Counted from the first letter of the stretch, positions 45,645 to 56,901 are shown. The stretch: DNA of 64,000 nt from Zygnema cylindricum (GCA_037447655.1 JBBHKE010001334.1:70001-134000), one strand, 5' to 3'. Notes: generated by a model not told the origin, from the letters alone. Numbers and translations: made by a program.

Positions 45645-47241
45645 TACTGTACAGTACATTGCCCACCGATGAACATTTTTCAGGCAGTCAAAAGTACTTT
45701 TTCTCTCTGCACAAATCAGGGAACAGACAATTTCTGTCCTTTTTTTCAGGCGCGTCTACATTTTGCTCGGATAACTTTTGAGATCCTTTTGGGTTTTTAT
45801 AAATTAGAGTACATGATAAATTAGTATCATGGTGTACCCGAAAAAACACAATTTACCGTAAAGTACGCTAATTGTTTCATTACGCTATCTATTTCATTAC
45901 GCTAATAGCGATTCACGGTGTAGTGTTTTGATCATTAACACTAAGAGACGGCCATAGACCATACACTAGATTCGATTCTGCTCGGGAAAAGACACAAAAT
46001 CACCAAGGGGCGTCTTTGTACAAGAATCTGCGCGTTGGAAGCCAGCGTGTAAAGTCACAGTAAATAGTAGCATCGTACGGATGAGCCTCCATGCAGAATC
46101 TCCGGTGGACGTTTCTTGATAAACCCTAAAGTATTAAAACCAGTGATCCATGAGCTCGCTTTGGTATAACCACGTGGCGGCATATGAGGGCACCAGGTCA
46201 TCGGATTCTGGTCCTTTATCCTTGACGCGCTTTAAGTACATAGAACATTCGTCAGGGTACTTTGTTTTTAATGCGTTTCCTCTGGCTTTTTGCTTTGCAC
46301 TTTCAGCAAAGGCATAGCATTTCGAGGTCGCACGTGTCATTACAAATAGATCTGTACCCTAAAATTTAATGGCCGTTACGACTTTGTCTGTTTTACGCGA
46401 ATCCTTTTCCAGTTTAAGTTCCAGTTTAAGTTGTCGAAAGTCAAATAATTTCGACGGAATACGAGTTCGTGCATTTTATCCAGTTTTTAGGGTTTTTAGG
46501 GGTTTTTAGGGTTTCAATATTGTTACGGTTTAGGTCACTTGGTTCGATATTCCAAAACGTCAAATTATTCCGACGGTTTACGATTCTGTCGGTTTTCCTG
46601 ACGCTCGGTATAACTTTTTTGACGGTTTGTGTCGTTTTGTTCACAAACGTCAAATCATTTTGACGGTTTCCGTCCTTTCAGTTCGCAGCTTAAAATTGTT
46701 CATACTTTCATTTCGATAATTCGATTGTATTTCTTGCCCGTGCCGCAAATTACGTATTTCTAAGCTACAATTTCGTCAGCCCCCAGAGACCATCGCGTAA
46801 ATCGTGTCCGTCCAACCTTTTTTTTTCCCGTGAGCGTAACCCTAGAATGTACGGACATGTTCAGCATCCGGCTTCTTATTTATGGAAATTAACTATTTAG
46901 GCCGAAGTTCCATCGGGGAGGTTTCTGTAACTGTACGAAGATCATTACTAGCTGTAACTTTTTGGACTAAGGGCCATCGGGTAGTGTCAGGTGTCGAAGA
47001 CGTGGCCCCCCCCGAGCAGCACTACGTAGGTTCAAATCGGAATTTACAAATCGTCAAAGATTTTCTTCACCGACCTATTTTAGTTTTAATGTCGTCATAT
47101 GAGTACCATGTACTTGCGTCCCAAGTACCATGTACTTGCGTACCATTCATTATACCACAGAAATCTTTTACCCTTTGTAGACGTTTGTCTTACAAGAGTA
47201 TATTTTGTAGGGTTTCTTTTTTCAAAACAAAATTTATCTTC
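45645..47241. other. unannotated stretch with MITE debris
   Basis: Contains a lone T4 right end (45906-45920, GCGATTCACGGTG then TA), a short run of TTTTTAGGG units (46484-46514) resembling plant telomere repeats, and a T3-like start near 46900 (CGAAGTTCCATCGGGG). The open frame 46134-46340 (minus, 68 residues) has no family I recognise. Confidence 0.4.
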
Positions 47242-47244
47242 TTA

Positions 47245-48071
47245 GGGTGAAGTTCCATTAGACGAAAAGTGAGGTTGTTTACAGAAATTCGGACCTCTCC
47301 GTACTATGACGTACTTTATATTTTGTTTTTATCAGGAAAACAACATTATAGAGAATCTTGCCAATATTCTCCAAAAGTCTGGGAGTCACAATGACCGTTG
47401 GATATTTTTTCGCGAAACATTCGCTTCGAAAGTTTCTGTAATTGGTGATGTACCTCGCGAGGTACATCTTGACACGTATGCTCATTATCCTACGTGTCGC
47501 GACTCAATTTTCTTCTGTAATTGGTGATGTACCTCGCGAGGTACATCACCATTCACCAATTACAAAGAAATTTGAGCCGCGACACGCTGGATAATGAGCA
47601 TACGTGTCAAGATGGCAACCAACGGAAATCAAAAAAATTCGCACACGATATACGCATTCAAAAATCCAACAGAAAATACAAACGAAATCTCGTAACGCAC
47701 TTTTGTCACGCTATTTTTGTTAGCGCCCATTCGTCACACTATTTCTGGAAACGCTCATTCGTCACGCTAAAAAACAAGAACCCTAAAAAAATGAGGTGGT
47801 ATCTGACAAGGCGTCTGCAAAGAATACAAAAGTTGTGTTTGAACGATGACCTGGTACGCCTGTACATGGTACGCAAATGAAGATTTTTGAAAATCATTGA
47901 CGATTTTCAATATCACATCCATAGTTCTGTGGCATCACTCCTTTGCTAACACGTGGATCACCCCTTTGGTAACACGTGGATCACAGACTCTGCGCAATGG
48001 AACTTCGTTCAAATTGTAGCATTCTGTAATGATGGCCGTACAATTACAGAATGTCCTAATGGAATTCACCC
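47245..48071 (+). mobile_element. PIF/Harbinger-like MITE (family T3) with internal inverted duplication
   Basis: Left end GGGTGAAGTTCCATTAG and right end CTAATGGAATTCACCC, flanked by TTA (47242-47244 and 48072-48074). Related to 15210-15929 and 48254-48974. Inside, 47469-47612 forms a long imperfect palindrome and GTACCTCGCGAGGTAC occurs twice. Non-coding. Confidence 0.75.
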
Positions 48072-48253
48072 TTATACATAGATTCTAGTTAACTTTTTTT
48101 TTGGCGAAAGGCTTTGAACCCAAATTAGAGTTAATAACACTAATTGTTTTTTACACTACAGTAATTAACTATTTATGAAAATAGCGATTCACGGTGTAAT
48201 GTACAGAACTGTACTTTATCTTTCCCTAACGGTTGTTCTTTTTATGTTTCTTA

Positions 48254-48974
48254 GGGTGGCGTTCCATCAGGATTTTGTGTAATTGTACGGCCAACATTAC
48301 AAAATGCTATATTTTGAACGATGTTCTATCGCATAGAGTCTGTAATCTACGTGCTCGGGAATGAGTGGTACCACGTAATATAAGATCGTATATTGAAAAT
48401 CGTCAAATATTTTTTTCACCGACCAACTTCAACTCCAAATCATCTTTTACATACCATGTACGTGCGGACGAGGGCATCGTACCACACAATTTTTGTACTC
48501 TTTGCAAACGCTTGTCAGATGCCAGCTCATTTTTTTAGGGTTTCTGCTTTTTCGCGTGACGAATGAGCGCTGCCACAAATAGTTTTACGAATGGTTGGTA
48601 ACAAAAATAGCACAACAAAAGCTCGTTACGAAATTACTTTTGTGATTTCGACTAGATTTTTGAATGTATGTATCATGTGCGAAATTTTTCGATTTTCGTT
48701 GGTTGCCATCTTAACACGTATGTTCATTATCCAACGTGTCGTCGCTCAAACTTTTATGTAAAAAAATAACACCACCATTTACAGAAACTTTGGAAGCTAA
48801 TACTTCGCGAAAAACATCCAACGGCCATTGTTACCTCCTAGACATTTGGAGAATATTGGCAAGATTCTCTGTAATGTTGTTCGCGTATAAAAACAAAATA
48901 AAAAGTACCGCGTAGTACGGAGAGGTCCGGATTTGTGTAAACAACCTCAATTTTCGTGTGATGGAACGCCACCC
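48254..48974 (+). mobile_element. PIF/Harbinger-like MITE (family T3)
   Basis: Ends GGGTGGCGTTCCATCAG and GATGGAACGCCACCC, flanked by TTA (48251-48253 and 48975-48977). Interior collinear with 15210-15929, including the CGTGCTCGGGAATGAGTGGT region. The right TTA is at once followed by another GGGTAACCTTCCATC end at 48978. Confidence 0.8.
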
Positions 48975-48977
48975 TTA

Positions 48978-49480
48978 GGGTAACCTTCCATCAGGCGTTC
49001 CCAGTAATCGTACGAACACGTTTACTGGGAGTAAAATTTGTAGCACCCTTCCATCAGGTAGTGCCAGTGAATGAGGTGTTAGATTGCGATTGGTACCACG
49101 TAGAATAAGGGGGTTTTAATAATAAAAAATTTCACACATAAGGGTTTGGCATAATGTAACACGAGGGGGGTTTTGAAAAACATTATGAAAAACAATATGA
49201 GCATTCGCAAATAAATAAGCTTAAAAAGTGGTTTTTTACTATACGTTTTTTTATTTGATAATGTATTTTGATACATGTGGTTCACTAAAAAACGGTGGTG
49301 GCTCCATCTATCATTTCAACTTTTAAATTTTAAATTTGGTTGTAAGTCAATTTGTAATCCAAAATTTGACGATATTAAAATTACTTTGGAATTTTTAAAG
49401 GTTGAAACTATTTTATCATCATGTTATTGGTCGCACTAAAAGTTATAGCCATGTCATTGGCTGTCCACAATTTCATCATA
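48978..49480. other. possible further T3 MITE end, then AT-rich sequence
   Basis: GGGTAACCTTCCATCAGGCG at 48978 looks like another T3-type left terminus. A second CCTTCCATCAGG lies at 49048. I see no right end, and the rest is AT-rich without features. Confidence 0.35.
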
Positions 49481-49494
49481 GCTTTTTGGACAGA

Positions 49495-50075
49495 ACCAAG
49501 CTCAGTTTCAGAAAATCTAGAAGAACTGTACAGCGACACGGCGACCTGAGCCAAAGGACCATCATTCGTACTAAACTACTACGGTCTACATTGACAAATT
49601 TGTTCGCACTATAAACACCTCGCACTAAATGTCGCACTATTCGTTTCACAAAATCTAGAGGAACTGTACGGCAGCACGGTGAACTGCTCCAATAAACCAT
49701 CATCCGCACTACGCTCTACATTCAGAATTTTGTTCGCACTATAAACACCTCGCACTAAATGTCGCACTATTCGTTTCAGAAAATCTAGAGGAACTGTACG
49801 GCGACACGGCGAACTGAGCCAATGGACCATCATTCATTCATTCGTACTACTGTACTGTACGGTAGACATTTACAGAATTGTCGCACTATAAAAAGTTCGC
49901 ACTAAATGTCGCACTATTCGTTTCAGAAAATCTAAGAGGAACTGTACGGCGACACGGCGAACTGAGCCAATGGACTATCATTCATTCATTCGTACTACTG
50001 TACTGTACGGTAGACATTTACAGAATTGTCGCACTATAAAAAGTTCGCACTAAATGTCGCACTATTCGTTTCACT
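49495..50075 (+). repeat. tandem repeat array upstream of the seipin gene
   Basis: Four imperfect units. The repeated mark GCACTATTCGTTTCA lies at 49634, 49764, 49911 and 50059, giving periods of about 130, 147 and 148 bp. Units share TCTAGAGGAACTGTACGGC and GGCGAACTGAGCCAATGG. The last two carry TACTGTACTGTACGG. The array ends about 200 bp before the proposed start codon. Confidence 0.8.
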
Positions 50076-50272
50076 TTCGAACCCTAAAACCAAATTCCAA
50101 ACTAACCCTAAAGCAACTTTCCTGCATACTTTTCTTCTCAAGGAAGAAACTTCTTCCATCTCCTCCCTCTCCCTCTCCCTCTCCCTCTCCCTCTCCGTGC
50201 ACCCTCCTCCCTCCTCCGTCCTCCCTCCTCCCTCCTCCCCCCACCTCCCTCCTCCTCCCTCCTCCCCTCCCC

Positions 50273-52536
50273 ATGGACCCCCCTCCCCTCCCCTCCCCTC
50301 CCCCCGCCACGTGGCGCCTCGGCCGAGGCCTCCTCGCCTGCTCTTTTGTCGCATTCGTCCTTCTCTCCGCCTTAGCTTTCGCCGTACCTTTCGCTCTTCT
50401 GCTGACGTGGCGCCTGGCTCCTCCTTCTGTACGGTCCGTACAGACTCTGCAGTTCGACTACCGGTACGCGGCGCCACAAGCGGACATGATTCTGCCACGT
50501 GGCAGTACGGTGCCACGTGGACAAAAGTACAGAGCGGGAGTGAAGCTGACGCTGCCGGAATCGGATCACAATAGGGCGCTAGGGATGTTTCAGGTGGGGG
50601 GGAGGGGGGGGGGGGGAGGGAGGGGGAGGGAGGGAGAGGGAGGGAGGGGAGGGAGGGAGGGGGGGGGGAGGGGAGGGGAGGGAGGGGAGGGGGAGGGGCA
50701 GGGGAGGGGAGGGGGAGGGTTAACAAACCTTTTTTTTTTTATATTTGAAAGTCACTTTTTTTTTTTTTTTGGAAGCCTTGTGTGTCGAAAGGTCCAATAC
50801 TTTCTGTTTAAGTTTTCTTTTAATAAGAGAGAAACTCATATTTTTTTGGTATTTAGGGTTTGTGAGAGTTTTAATTTATAGTTGTGAGATATTATGAGAT
50901 GGAGAGTACTCCATAAGAGATAAGATAAGAGTATGGAAAGCTTGGAAAATTACGGCTCAAACCACGCTATGGCCCTCTCTCCTCCCTCCCTCCCTCCCTC
51001 CCTCCCTCCCTCCCTCCCTCCCTCCCTCCCTCCCTCCCTCCCTCCCTCCCTCCCTCCCTCCCTCCCTCCCTCCCTCCCTCCCTCCCTCCCTCCCTCAAAC
51101 CACGCTATGGCCCTCTCTCCTCCCTCCCTCCCTCCCTCCCTCCCCTTTAGAACCAATTCCATGTCCATCTAAACTCCGCCGAGATTAGGAATGAAATTTG
51201 TATTATTTATTATTTGTATTATTATTATTATTTTTACTTTTTTGCGAATTGGGGTGTATATTAGTGTTATTTCTCTAATACAGGGAGGGAGGGAGAGGGA
51301 GGGAAGGAGAGGGAGGGAAGGAGAAGGAGGGAAGGAGAGGGAGATTTTCTGTAGTACAGTTTCGAATTATGTGGTTGCTAGTGTCATTACACTGTCAAAG
51401 TTTACTCTCGTTTTTAGGACAATCCGTACAATTTTCAGTAAATTTACGATTCACCTTCGACATTAGGGCAAGTTTCTTCGACGGAATAACTTGAAGGCTT
51501 TCTTTAACTTCTTTTAGACTGTTTAAAGCATTATTTCAAAGACTTTTTAAGTCGATTCAGAAGACTTTTTTTGAACCGTTTTAAAGAATTATCGTTAAGA
51601 AAAAATCAATCAGTATTATTGACACTATTTGAGGATTGAGGTGTAAATTGTAGGGGCACCGATTTAGCTAATAATGACAGGCGGTGTAGAAAAGACAAAA
51701 AGAAAAAAAAATTCAACGATCGGTATTTGTGAGTGTCCGAGCAAATTCTACTTTTGTTATTTACTTTTACTTTTATTTACTTTTTTTTTTTTGTTTTGAT
51801 GTGAACTTAAAAAGAAAACCCATGTGGCTGCTGCATTGAATTCACATATTTCACCGCCCACCGTTGTTAGTGTCAAATATTTTAGGGTTTCAAAAGTTTT
51901 TGGGCACTCGAAAGTACTTTTTTTATAAAGTTCTCATCAAAAAGTTTTTCGATTTTCAATCATGATGTCACGATTGAAAGTTGAGACTGTTACCTTCCGA
52001 TTCCGTTTAAATGGAAAATCAAACGGTTGACAATAAAGTTGACGATGTTTGAGTATCCGAAAATTTTCAACACTAAAAATGGTGGCAGTGTACCATTCTG
52101 CGCATCATTATTAAGACGAATCATTATTAAGGTTAATCACACTAGTTTGGTGCCGGTTTTTTTCTTTTTATTGGACCTCTTGAGTATAAAATGATGCTAA
52201 TAAATACCTTATTTTCTTTATGGGCGATCATTAATTGTTTATGGCATTTGTAACTAAAGTAGAACTAATGACACCAAAACAACTTTACTTCAACTAATAT
52301 TTTTTTACTCATAGCAATTCATGGTGAATCTTATTTACCAATATTAAGCCGACTCACCTTATTATGACAACATGGAAACTGAGGACCAGTATTATATCTG
52401 AACTTCCGTAGCCTTCCACACTTCTCCCTTTCTCTCTCCCTCTCCCCCTTTTCTCTCTCACTTGCCACCTCTCATTCTTTGCAATTTAGAGGCGACTGTC
52501 CAGGCTTTATCTTCATATGGCCACCCCTGGCCCCTT

Positions 52537-52587
<51 letters not shown>

Positions 52588-53809
52588 GCTCTGGACTTCT
52601 ACAGATCACTGTAATCCCTTCCTCTCCCTCTTCCCTTCACCCTCCCTCTCCATCGCTCACCTTCTACCTCCCATACTTTCTACTTTCCAGACTGTCCAGG
52701 CTCTATCTTCAGAGGGCCATGTGTCAGCCACAGCCAGTTCTCTCCCTCTCTCCTTCTTCCTCTCTCCCTCTCTCTCACCTTCTCCCTCCCTTCCCCTCCC
52801 TCTCCCTCCCTCTCCAACTCTCCAGGTTACCGTCCAGGCTCTATCTTCAGAGGGTCACGTGTCAGCCCAAGGCAGCTGGCCCTGCATGCTAAGGTGGCAA
52901 AGCTTTGCTCTCCGATTGGTCCGATCCGCCCTACTTGTTGTCCCCCTATTGGCTGGAGCTCTGGAGGAACGTCAAACTCTCAAGTTGCCTCCTCTTCGAG
53001 CCACCGAGGGAAACATTCCCACTACTGCTCTTAGGGTTCTTTTGGAGCCTAAGGCAGGACTTCCTCCGGCCCTCGGTCTCCCGGAACTTTACGCCGCGGA
53101 AATCGAATTAAATAGTTCTCCGTCCGGTTTAACCGGTTTTTTTCGGTTTTGGCGTCTCACCGCTATGGTTTGGGCTTCGGTTTTGTTGGTGGTTGGGGAG
53201 ATTTTCCTTCTTTTTATCTGTTGTCGAAAAGCTCTTGTACCGAGTCTTAAAGGGAGAAACAGAAGAGCGGAGAGAGAGGGAGAGGTACGTACTCTTGAAG
53301 CCGTGGTTGCTCGCCACGTGGCAGGAGCTGCTGAGACTTTGGTTAAGAGGAAGGGGAGTGTAGGAGAGGAGGAGGATGAACCTCCATCTCTTGACGTTTC
53401 TGACATTGAGGACGAGATTGTAATAGGAGAGCCCATTATTGAGAAGGATATGGTAGTTGGTTTGAGAAAACGAAATGGGATAGTGAGAGGAAGAGAGGGA
53501 GAGGATCTTACGACTATGATCGTGAGAAATTTTCAGGACGACCGAGTTTTTCGTCCGGAAGGACAAGGACGACCAAGTTTTTCGTCTTTCGAAGAAGGAG
53601 ACGAGGATGACTTGGGTAGTATCAGTCTCGAGAGAGAGAGTACTATTGGAAGACGGAGTGAAGAAATCAGGGTTCCATTGTGGAATGGACGAGGTTTAAG
53701 TTTGTCAGAAAGTTTAGAGCTAGAGGACGAATTTCTCGATTCGAAAGAATTGGATTGGTCCAGAAAAAGGCTGGCGAAAACTGATGTCGATGGGAAAGAT
53801 GTTGATTGA
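50273..53809 (+). CDS. SEIPIN: seipin (lipid-droplet biogenesis protein)
   Basis: Seipin is an ER membrane protein that forms rings at ER-lipid droplet contacts and sets droplet size and number. Two exons, 50273-50593 and 52826-53809, joined at CAG|GTGGGG and CTCCAG|GTTACC in phase 0, give 434 residues. Transmembrane segment 1 is near 20-44. The luminal seipin domain follows, with FDY near 61, YRAGVKLTLPESDHNRALGMFQ ending exon 1, then SWPCMLRWQS near 124, QTLKLPPL, IPTTALRVLLEPK, LPELYAAEIEL. Segment 2 is near 219-240. A long acidic, charged C-terminal tail (258-434) is longer than in many seipins. The start ATG follows C-rich leader; an upstream in-frame ATG at 50054 would add a low-complexity P/S stretch and is less likely. 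Confidence 0.9.
50594..50720 (+). repeat. G-run tract at the seipin 5' splice site
   Basis: Immediately after the exon-1 end the intron is almost only G with single A bases for about 125 bp, many GGGAGGG runs. It is strongly G-quadruplex-prone in the transcript and is complementary to C-rich leader sequence at 50155-50300. Confidence 0.85.
50979..51142 (+). repeat. (CCCT)n microsatellite in seipin intron
   Basis: Long perfect CCCT run from about 50979 to 51095, then the unit CAAACCACGCTATGGCCC, also present just before the run at 50959, followed by a shorter CCCT run to 51142. Confidence 0.95.
51640..52345. other. T4-type MITE ends in seipin intron
   Basis: A right end (TAATGACAGGCGGTG then TA) at about 51688, a left-like end (CACCGCCCACCGTTGTTAG) near 51854 and a diverged right end (AGCAATTCATGGTG) near 52334. 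The 51854-52334 pair could be one decayed element of the 540-bp class. Confidence 0.4.
52491..52874 (+). repeat. three copies of the seipin exon-2 head separated by C/T-rich DNA
   Basis: The block GTCCAGGCTCTATCTTCAGA occurs in the true exon head (from 52826), in a copy at 52691-52735 preceded by TACTTTCCAG, and in a diverged copy at about 52495-52530. Copy 2 has its own acceptor-like CAG and stays in frame with exon 2 (135 bp, 45 codons upstream). Copy 1 is out of frame. Confidence 0.8.
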
Positions 53810-54300
53810 GGGAAGGGAGAGGAGGAAAGAAGAGGTTGTTGAGGGAAGGGAGGAGAGAGAATTGGATTGGTAAAGCCTGGCGAAGAATGATATAGATGGG
53901 AAAAAGTGGAGTTTGGGGGAAAAAGATGCCGATTGAGGGAAGGGAGAGGAGAAGAGTAGAGAGGTTGGTTGGCGGAAGGTAGGAAAGAAGATGTCGATCG
54001 AGGGAAGGGAGTGGAGAAAATGGTGGTTGAGGGGAGGGAGGAGAGAAGAGAAAAGTTTGAAGGACGGAAGAAGAGGTAGATGTTGATGTCGATTGAGGGA
54101 AGGGAGAGAAGGAGACCTTGGTTGAGAGGGAAGAGGTTGACTGAAGTGAGGGAAAAGAGAAGTTTGAGGGAAGAGAGAAGAGGAGAGAAGTTTGAGGGAA
54201 GAGAGAAGTGGAGAGAAGTTCGAGAGAAGGGAGAAGGGAAAAGGTTGATTGAGGGAAAGGAGAATTGAAAATGTTGATATTGAGGAGGGAGAAGTATATA
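53810..54300 (+). repeat. purine-rich tandem sequence downstream of seipin
   Basis: Repeated GATTGAGGGAAGGGAGAGG and AAGTTTGAGGGAAGAGAG units with almost no pyrimidine runs. Probably part of the 3' UTR, since the nearest AATAAA lies beyond it. Confidence 0.75.
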
Positions 54301-54324
54301 GTGTAGAAACAGTTGTACAGTCAA

Positions 54325-54330
54325 AATAAA
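54325..54330 (+). promoter_or_regulatory. candidate seipin polyadenylation signal
   Basis: AATAAA about 515 bp after the seipin stop codon, followed by a T-rich/TG segment (TCTGGTCTTCC...TTTTTTGG). A candidate only; no transcript evidence. Confidence 0.4.
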
Positions 54331-54786
54331 TCTGGTCTTCCATTAGAGAACGTTTTTTGGTATGTTTTTGCTAAAGCTTTACAAAGGTAGAAGATCCAGG
54401 GCAAAAGAGAAATTTTTGTAGTCGGTTTTTTGTAGTCCTCTGCAATGACGGCTAGTTTTTTTTTTTTTTTTTTTTTGTCCCTTCTTCTTCTTCTCCTTCT
54501 GCCCAAAAATCTTTTTTTTTCCGTTTCCATCCCGGAAATAAACAGTTGATCACGGTTTGTACAGCCCAAAAATAAACGAGTTTATCTCAATCAGTTCATT
54601 TCCGTACCTTAAATGTGAGTGGGTTTATTCGTCTTCAATATTGTAACATTGTAAGATCAATATACGGTATTATTTTGTTTTTTTTTGGTATTGAACTTCC
54701 AATTTTTATTTCTATTTTATGTGCCGGATTTTCACGTAATTTGGATCGACTGTATTACTGTCACGTAGATTTGTGGGCTTCGGGAA

Positions 54787-54950
54787 GGCTTAAAACGCTG
54801 AAACACTGAAAAGCTGAAACGCTGAAACGTTGTAATGCTGAAATGTTGAAACGGTGAAATGTTGAAACAATGAAACGCTGAAACACTGAAACGATGAAGC
54901 ATTGAAATGTTGAAGCGCTGAAGTGACGAAAGGCTGAAACACTGTTTTTC
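54787..54950 (+). repeat. 8-bp tandem repeat (TGAAACGC)n
   Basis: About 20 imperfect copies of an 8-bp unit, most often TGAAACGC, TGAAACAC or TGAAATGT. The open frame on its minus strand is an artefact of the repeat. Confidence 0.85.
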
Positions 54951-55084
54951 AACATGAGTGAAGAAATTTTACGGTTGTACTCATTTTATTAAAGTAAATA
55001 TGACAGAAATTGTAATGCTGGGAGTTTATTTTCGCTCGTTTAAGTGCCATATTAATCACTAACCATGGAGGGAAATGATTGCTT

Positions 55085-55195
55085 GCCTCCCTTCACATGT
55101 AGTTCTTAAATTTTGGCATTGCCGCCCTTTTTTGTTCCCATGGACTCAAATGGTTTACCATCGCGCTTCTTAATAAAGTCTTGTGCTGAAAAATA
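55085..55195 (+). repeat. copy of the 3' tail of the RVT_1 fragment family
   Basis: Shares with 38040-38150 the blocks TTTTGTTCCCATGGACTC and TGGTTTACCATCGCGCTT, ending TTAATAAAGTC. No coding part remains upstream. Confidence 0.7.
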
Positions 55196-55344
55196 ATAAA
55201 GGTTGCTTTCTATAGATCTTTAACAATGTTGCATTTTGGTTAGGTAATGTTGGATTAAGTACGGTGTTGTGTCCTTACTTCAATGATTGTTGCTTCTTCG
55301 AGTGTCTTTGTTTTACGTGCCCTACTTCTATGTGGTTTTCTGTT

Positions 55345-55455
55345 TTGTCTGCTTTCCTACACATTTAGTTTTTAAGTTTTGGCTTTGTCCTCCAATTTTT
55401 TTGGTTCCCGTGGACTCGGATGGTTTACCATCGCGCTTTTAAATAAAGTTGGGTA
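55345..55455 (+). repeat. second nearby copy of the same 3' tail
   Basis: TGGTTCCCGTGGACTCGG and ATGGTTTACCATCGCGCTT, ending AAATAAAGTTGGG. In the same orientation as the copies at 38040 and 55085, about 260 bp after the latter. Confidence 0.7.
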
Positions 55456-56650
55456 AAGTAGCATTAAGGGAAATAGGCATTTTTATGATCCTTGGTGCAA
55501 CTCAACAAATTTAGGTTTATGTACCTGGTCTAGTATATCGCAACTCTATAGTTTAATTTCTGGAAGGTTCTCAAACAGCGAAACCAGCACCTTGGCACAA
55601 ATTTATCTAAAATCTAGGGCAAAAAGTAAATGGAAATTATAAATAGTAATTAGCTACCACTTTATGTACATAAGGTCGAATGTTATTCTTGTCGGCTCAT
55701 GTGTATCTAGTTTTCAGATGAAAACAACTTCAAAAGGTTGAGGCATAAGATACTAAATAATTTATTTTAGTAGATGGGCAGCTCGTATAAATAGTTTGAG
55801 TCTTTATTTATTCAAATGCATTGGTGCATAACCCATGTTGCTATGGGGTATGTCGTTGCATTGTATTGAGTCTCTCGGGATTTTATATGACACAAGAAAA
55901 TATCTAGAGATGTGTTTACCACTACCCCCACGCATTTTCCAATTTATGTCGTGTTACTCATTTTTTAATATGAACAGACGTAATTGTTCCAAACTAAATG
56001 CGTGCCAAGGGACCAAACTTTTCAAAAGGTTTGGATTAAAAGCGATAACTGAAAGCAAACTTAATGAAACAAAATCCACACTCGATGTGATGGCTTGGGT
56101 CACGAGGATAATGGAAGTGCCTTCCTATGTGAATGGTTGCCGATTCATTTTAAAGATTTATTTCCTTTCTAATATTATTTCAGAGTGATTATTTACACAG
56201 TAGTGGTACTAAAGGCGATGCACAATAACGGAGCTCATTCCACTTTGGAGAAACGCTCTCGCTCGCTCGCTCTCTCTCTCTTTCTCTCCCTTTCTCTCAC
56301 TCACCCTCTCTCTTTCTTTTCTCGATGTCTCTTGTTCTATCTTGCTCTCCTTGTTCTCTCCCTTTAGTTTTGAGAGACAACCTTGAAGTCGAGGACACTA
56401 AATTGATTTTTTGAGCCACATTTATATTACGATATACAATCTGTTTACATCTGGAATCTATATGTCCTTCGTGTTGATTTAATCATCGTAACGTTACATC
56501 TATTTGCTTTGAATTATATGTTTCATGTCAGTTGTTTTCAGACCATAGTTAAACTACAACTTGAATCGCTATCAGCGTAAGGAGAAAAATGATGTTATTA
56601 ATGTTGTTTTCGATTCAACGACCTAAACCTAACAAAACATTACCGCTAAC
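55456..56650. other. unannotated stretch with a C/T microsatellite
   Basis: No recognised gene. A 117-residue open frame (55835-56188) has no family features. A TCTC-rich microsatellite lies at 56250-56360. Confidence 0.45.
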
Positions 56651-56667
56651 TAACACACATTACACTA

Positions 56668-56866
56668 CACCGCTCACTGTTATTAGTGTAAATAACACTA
56701 ATTCGGTCGCAACTTTTTTTGGCCAAAAATCACAAAATAAAGTTAACAACATCATTTAAGGGCGTGGACTGCAATCTGCCACGTCTACTTGCACTAAATT
56801 AGTATCATTAATTGTAATTTTGCATTAACAAAAATAAACTTTTAACGCTAATAATGATGAGCGGTG
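56668..56866. mobile_element. TA-flanked MITE, 199-bp class (family T4)
   Basis: Left CACCGCTCACTGTTATTAG, right CTAATAATGATGAGCGGTG, TA on both sides. Exactly 199 bp. Shares the internal phrase AAGGGCGTGGACTGCAATCTGCCACG, in related form, with 3172-3370. Confidence 0.7.
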
Positions 56867-56901
56867 TAGTTTATCTACACATTTCGAGACTGTAGCCGCT
56901 A

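Noticed and set aside
46134-46340. 68-residue minus-strand open frame
   Set aside because: Length is within chance, it has no recognisable motif and it lies among MITE debris. It could be a gene fragment, but nothing supports a call.
46484-46514. Telomere-like TTTTTAGGG units
   Set aside because: Only about three imperfect units, too short and irregular to claim an interstitial telomere.
49495-50075. CRISPR-like repeat array
   Set aside because: The repeats are long, imperfect and contiguous, in a plant nuclear context. They are direct tandem repeats.
50034-50726. Long minus-strand and alternative plus-strand open frames over the seipin leader and exon 1
   Set aside because: They consist of P/S/G/E/R runs from C/T-rich and G/A-rich DNA. 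The seipin frame explains the region better.
53533-54343. 263- and 207-residue minus-strand frames downstream of seipin
   Set aside because: They are the complement of purine-rich repeats (S/F/L/P runs) and overlap the real seipin tail on the other strand. No domain.
54761-54955. Open frame with repeated FQRFxVS pattern
   Set aside because: Entirely explained by the 8-bp tandem repeat.
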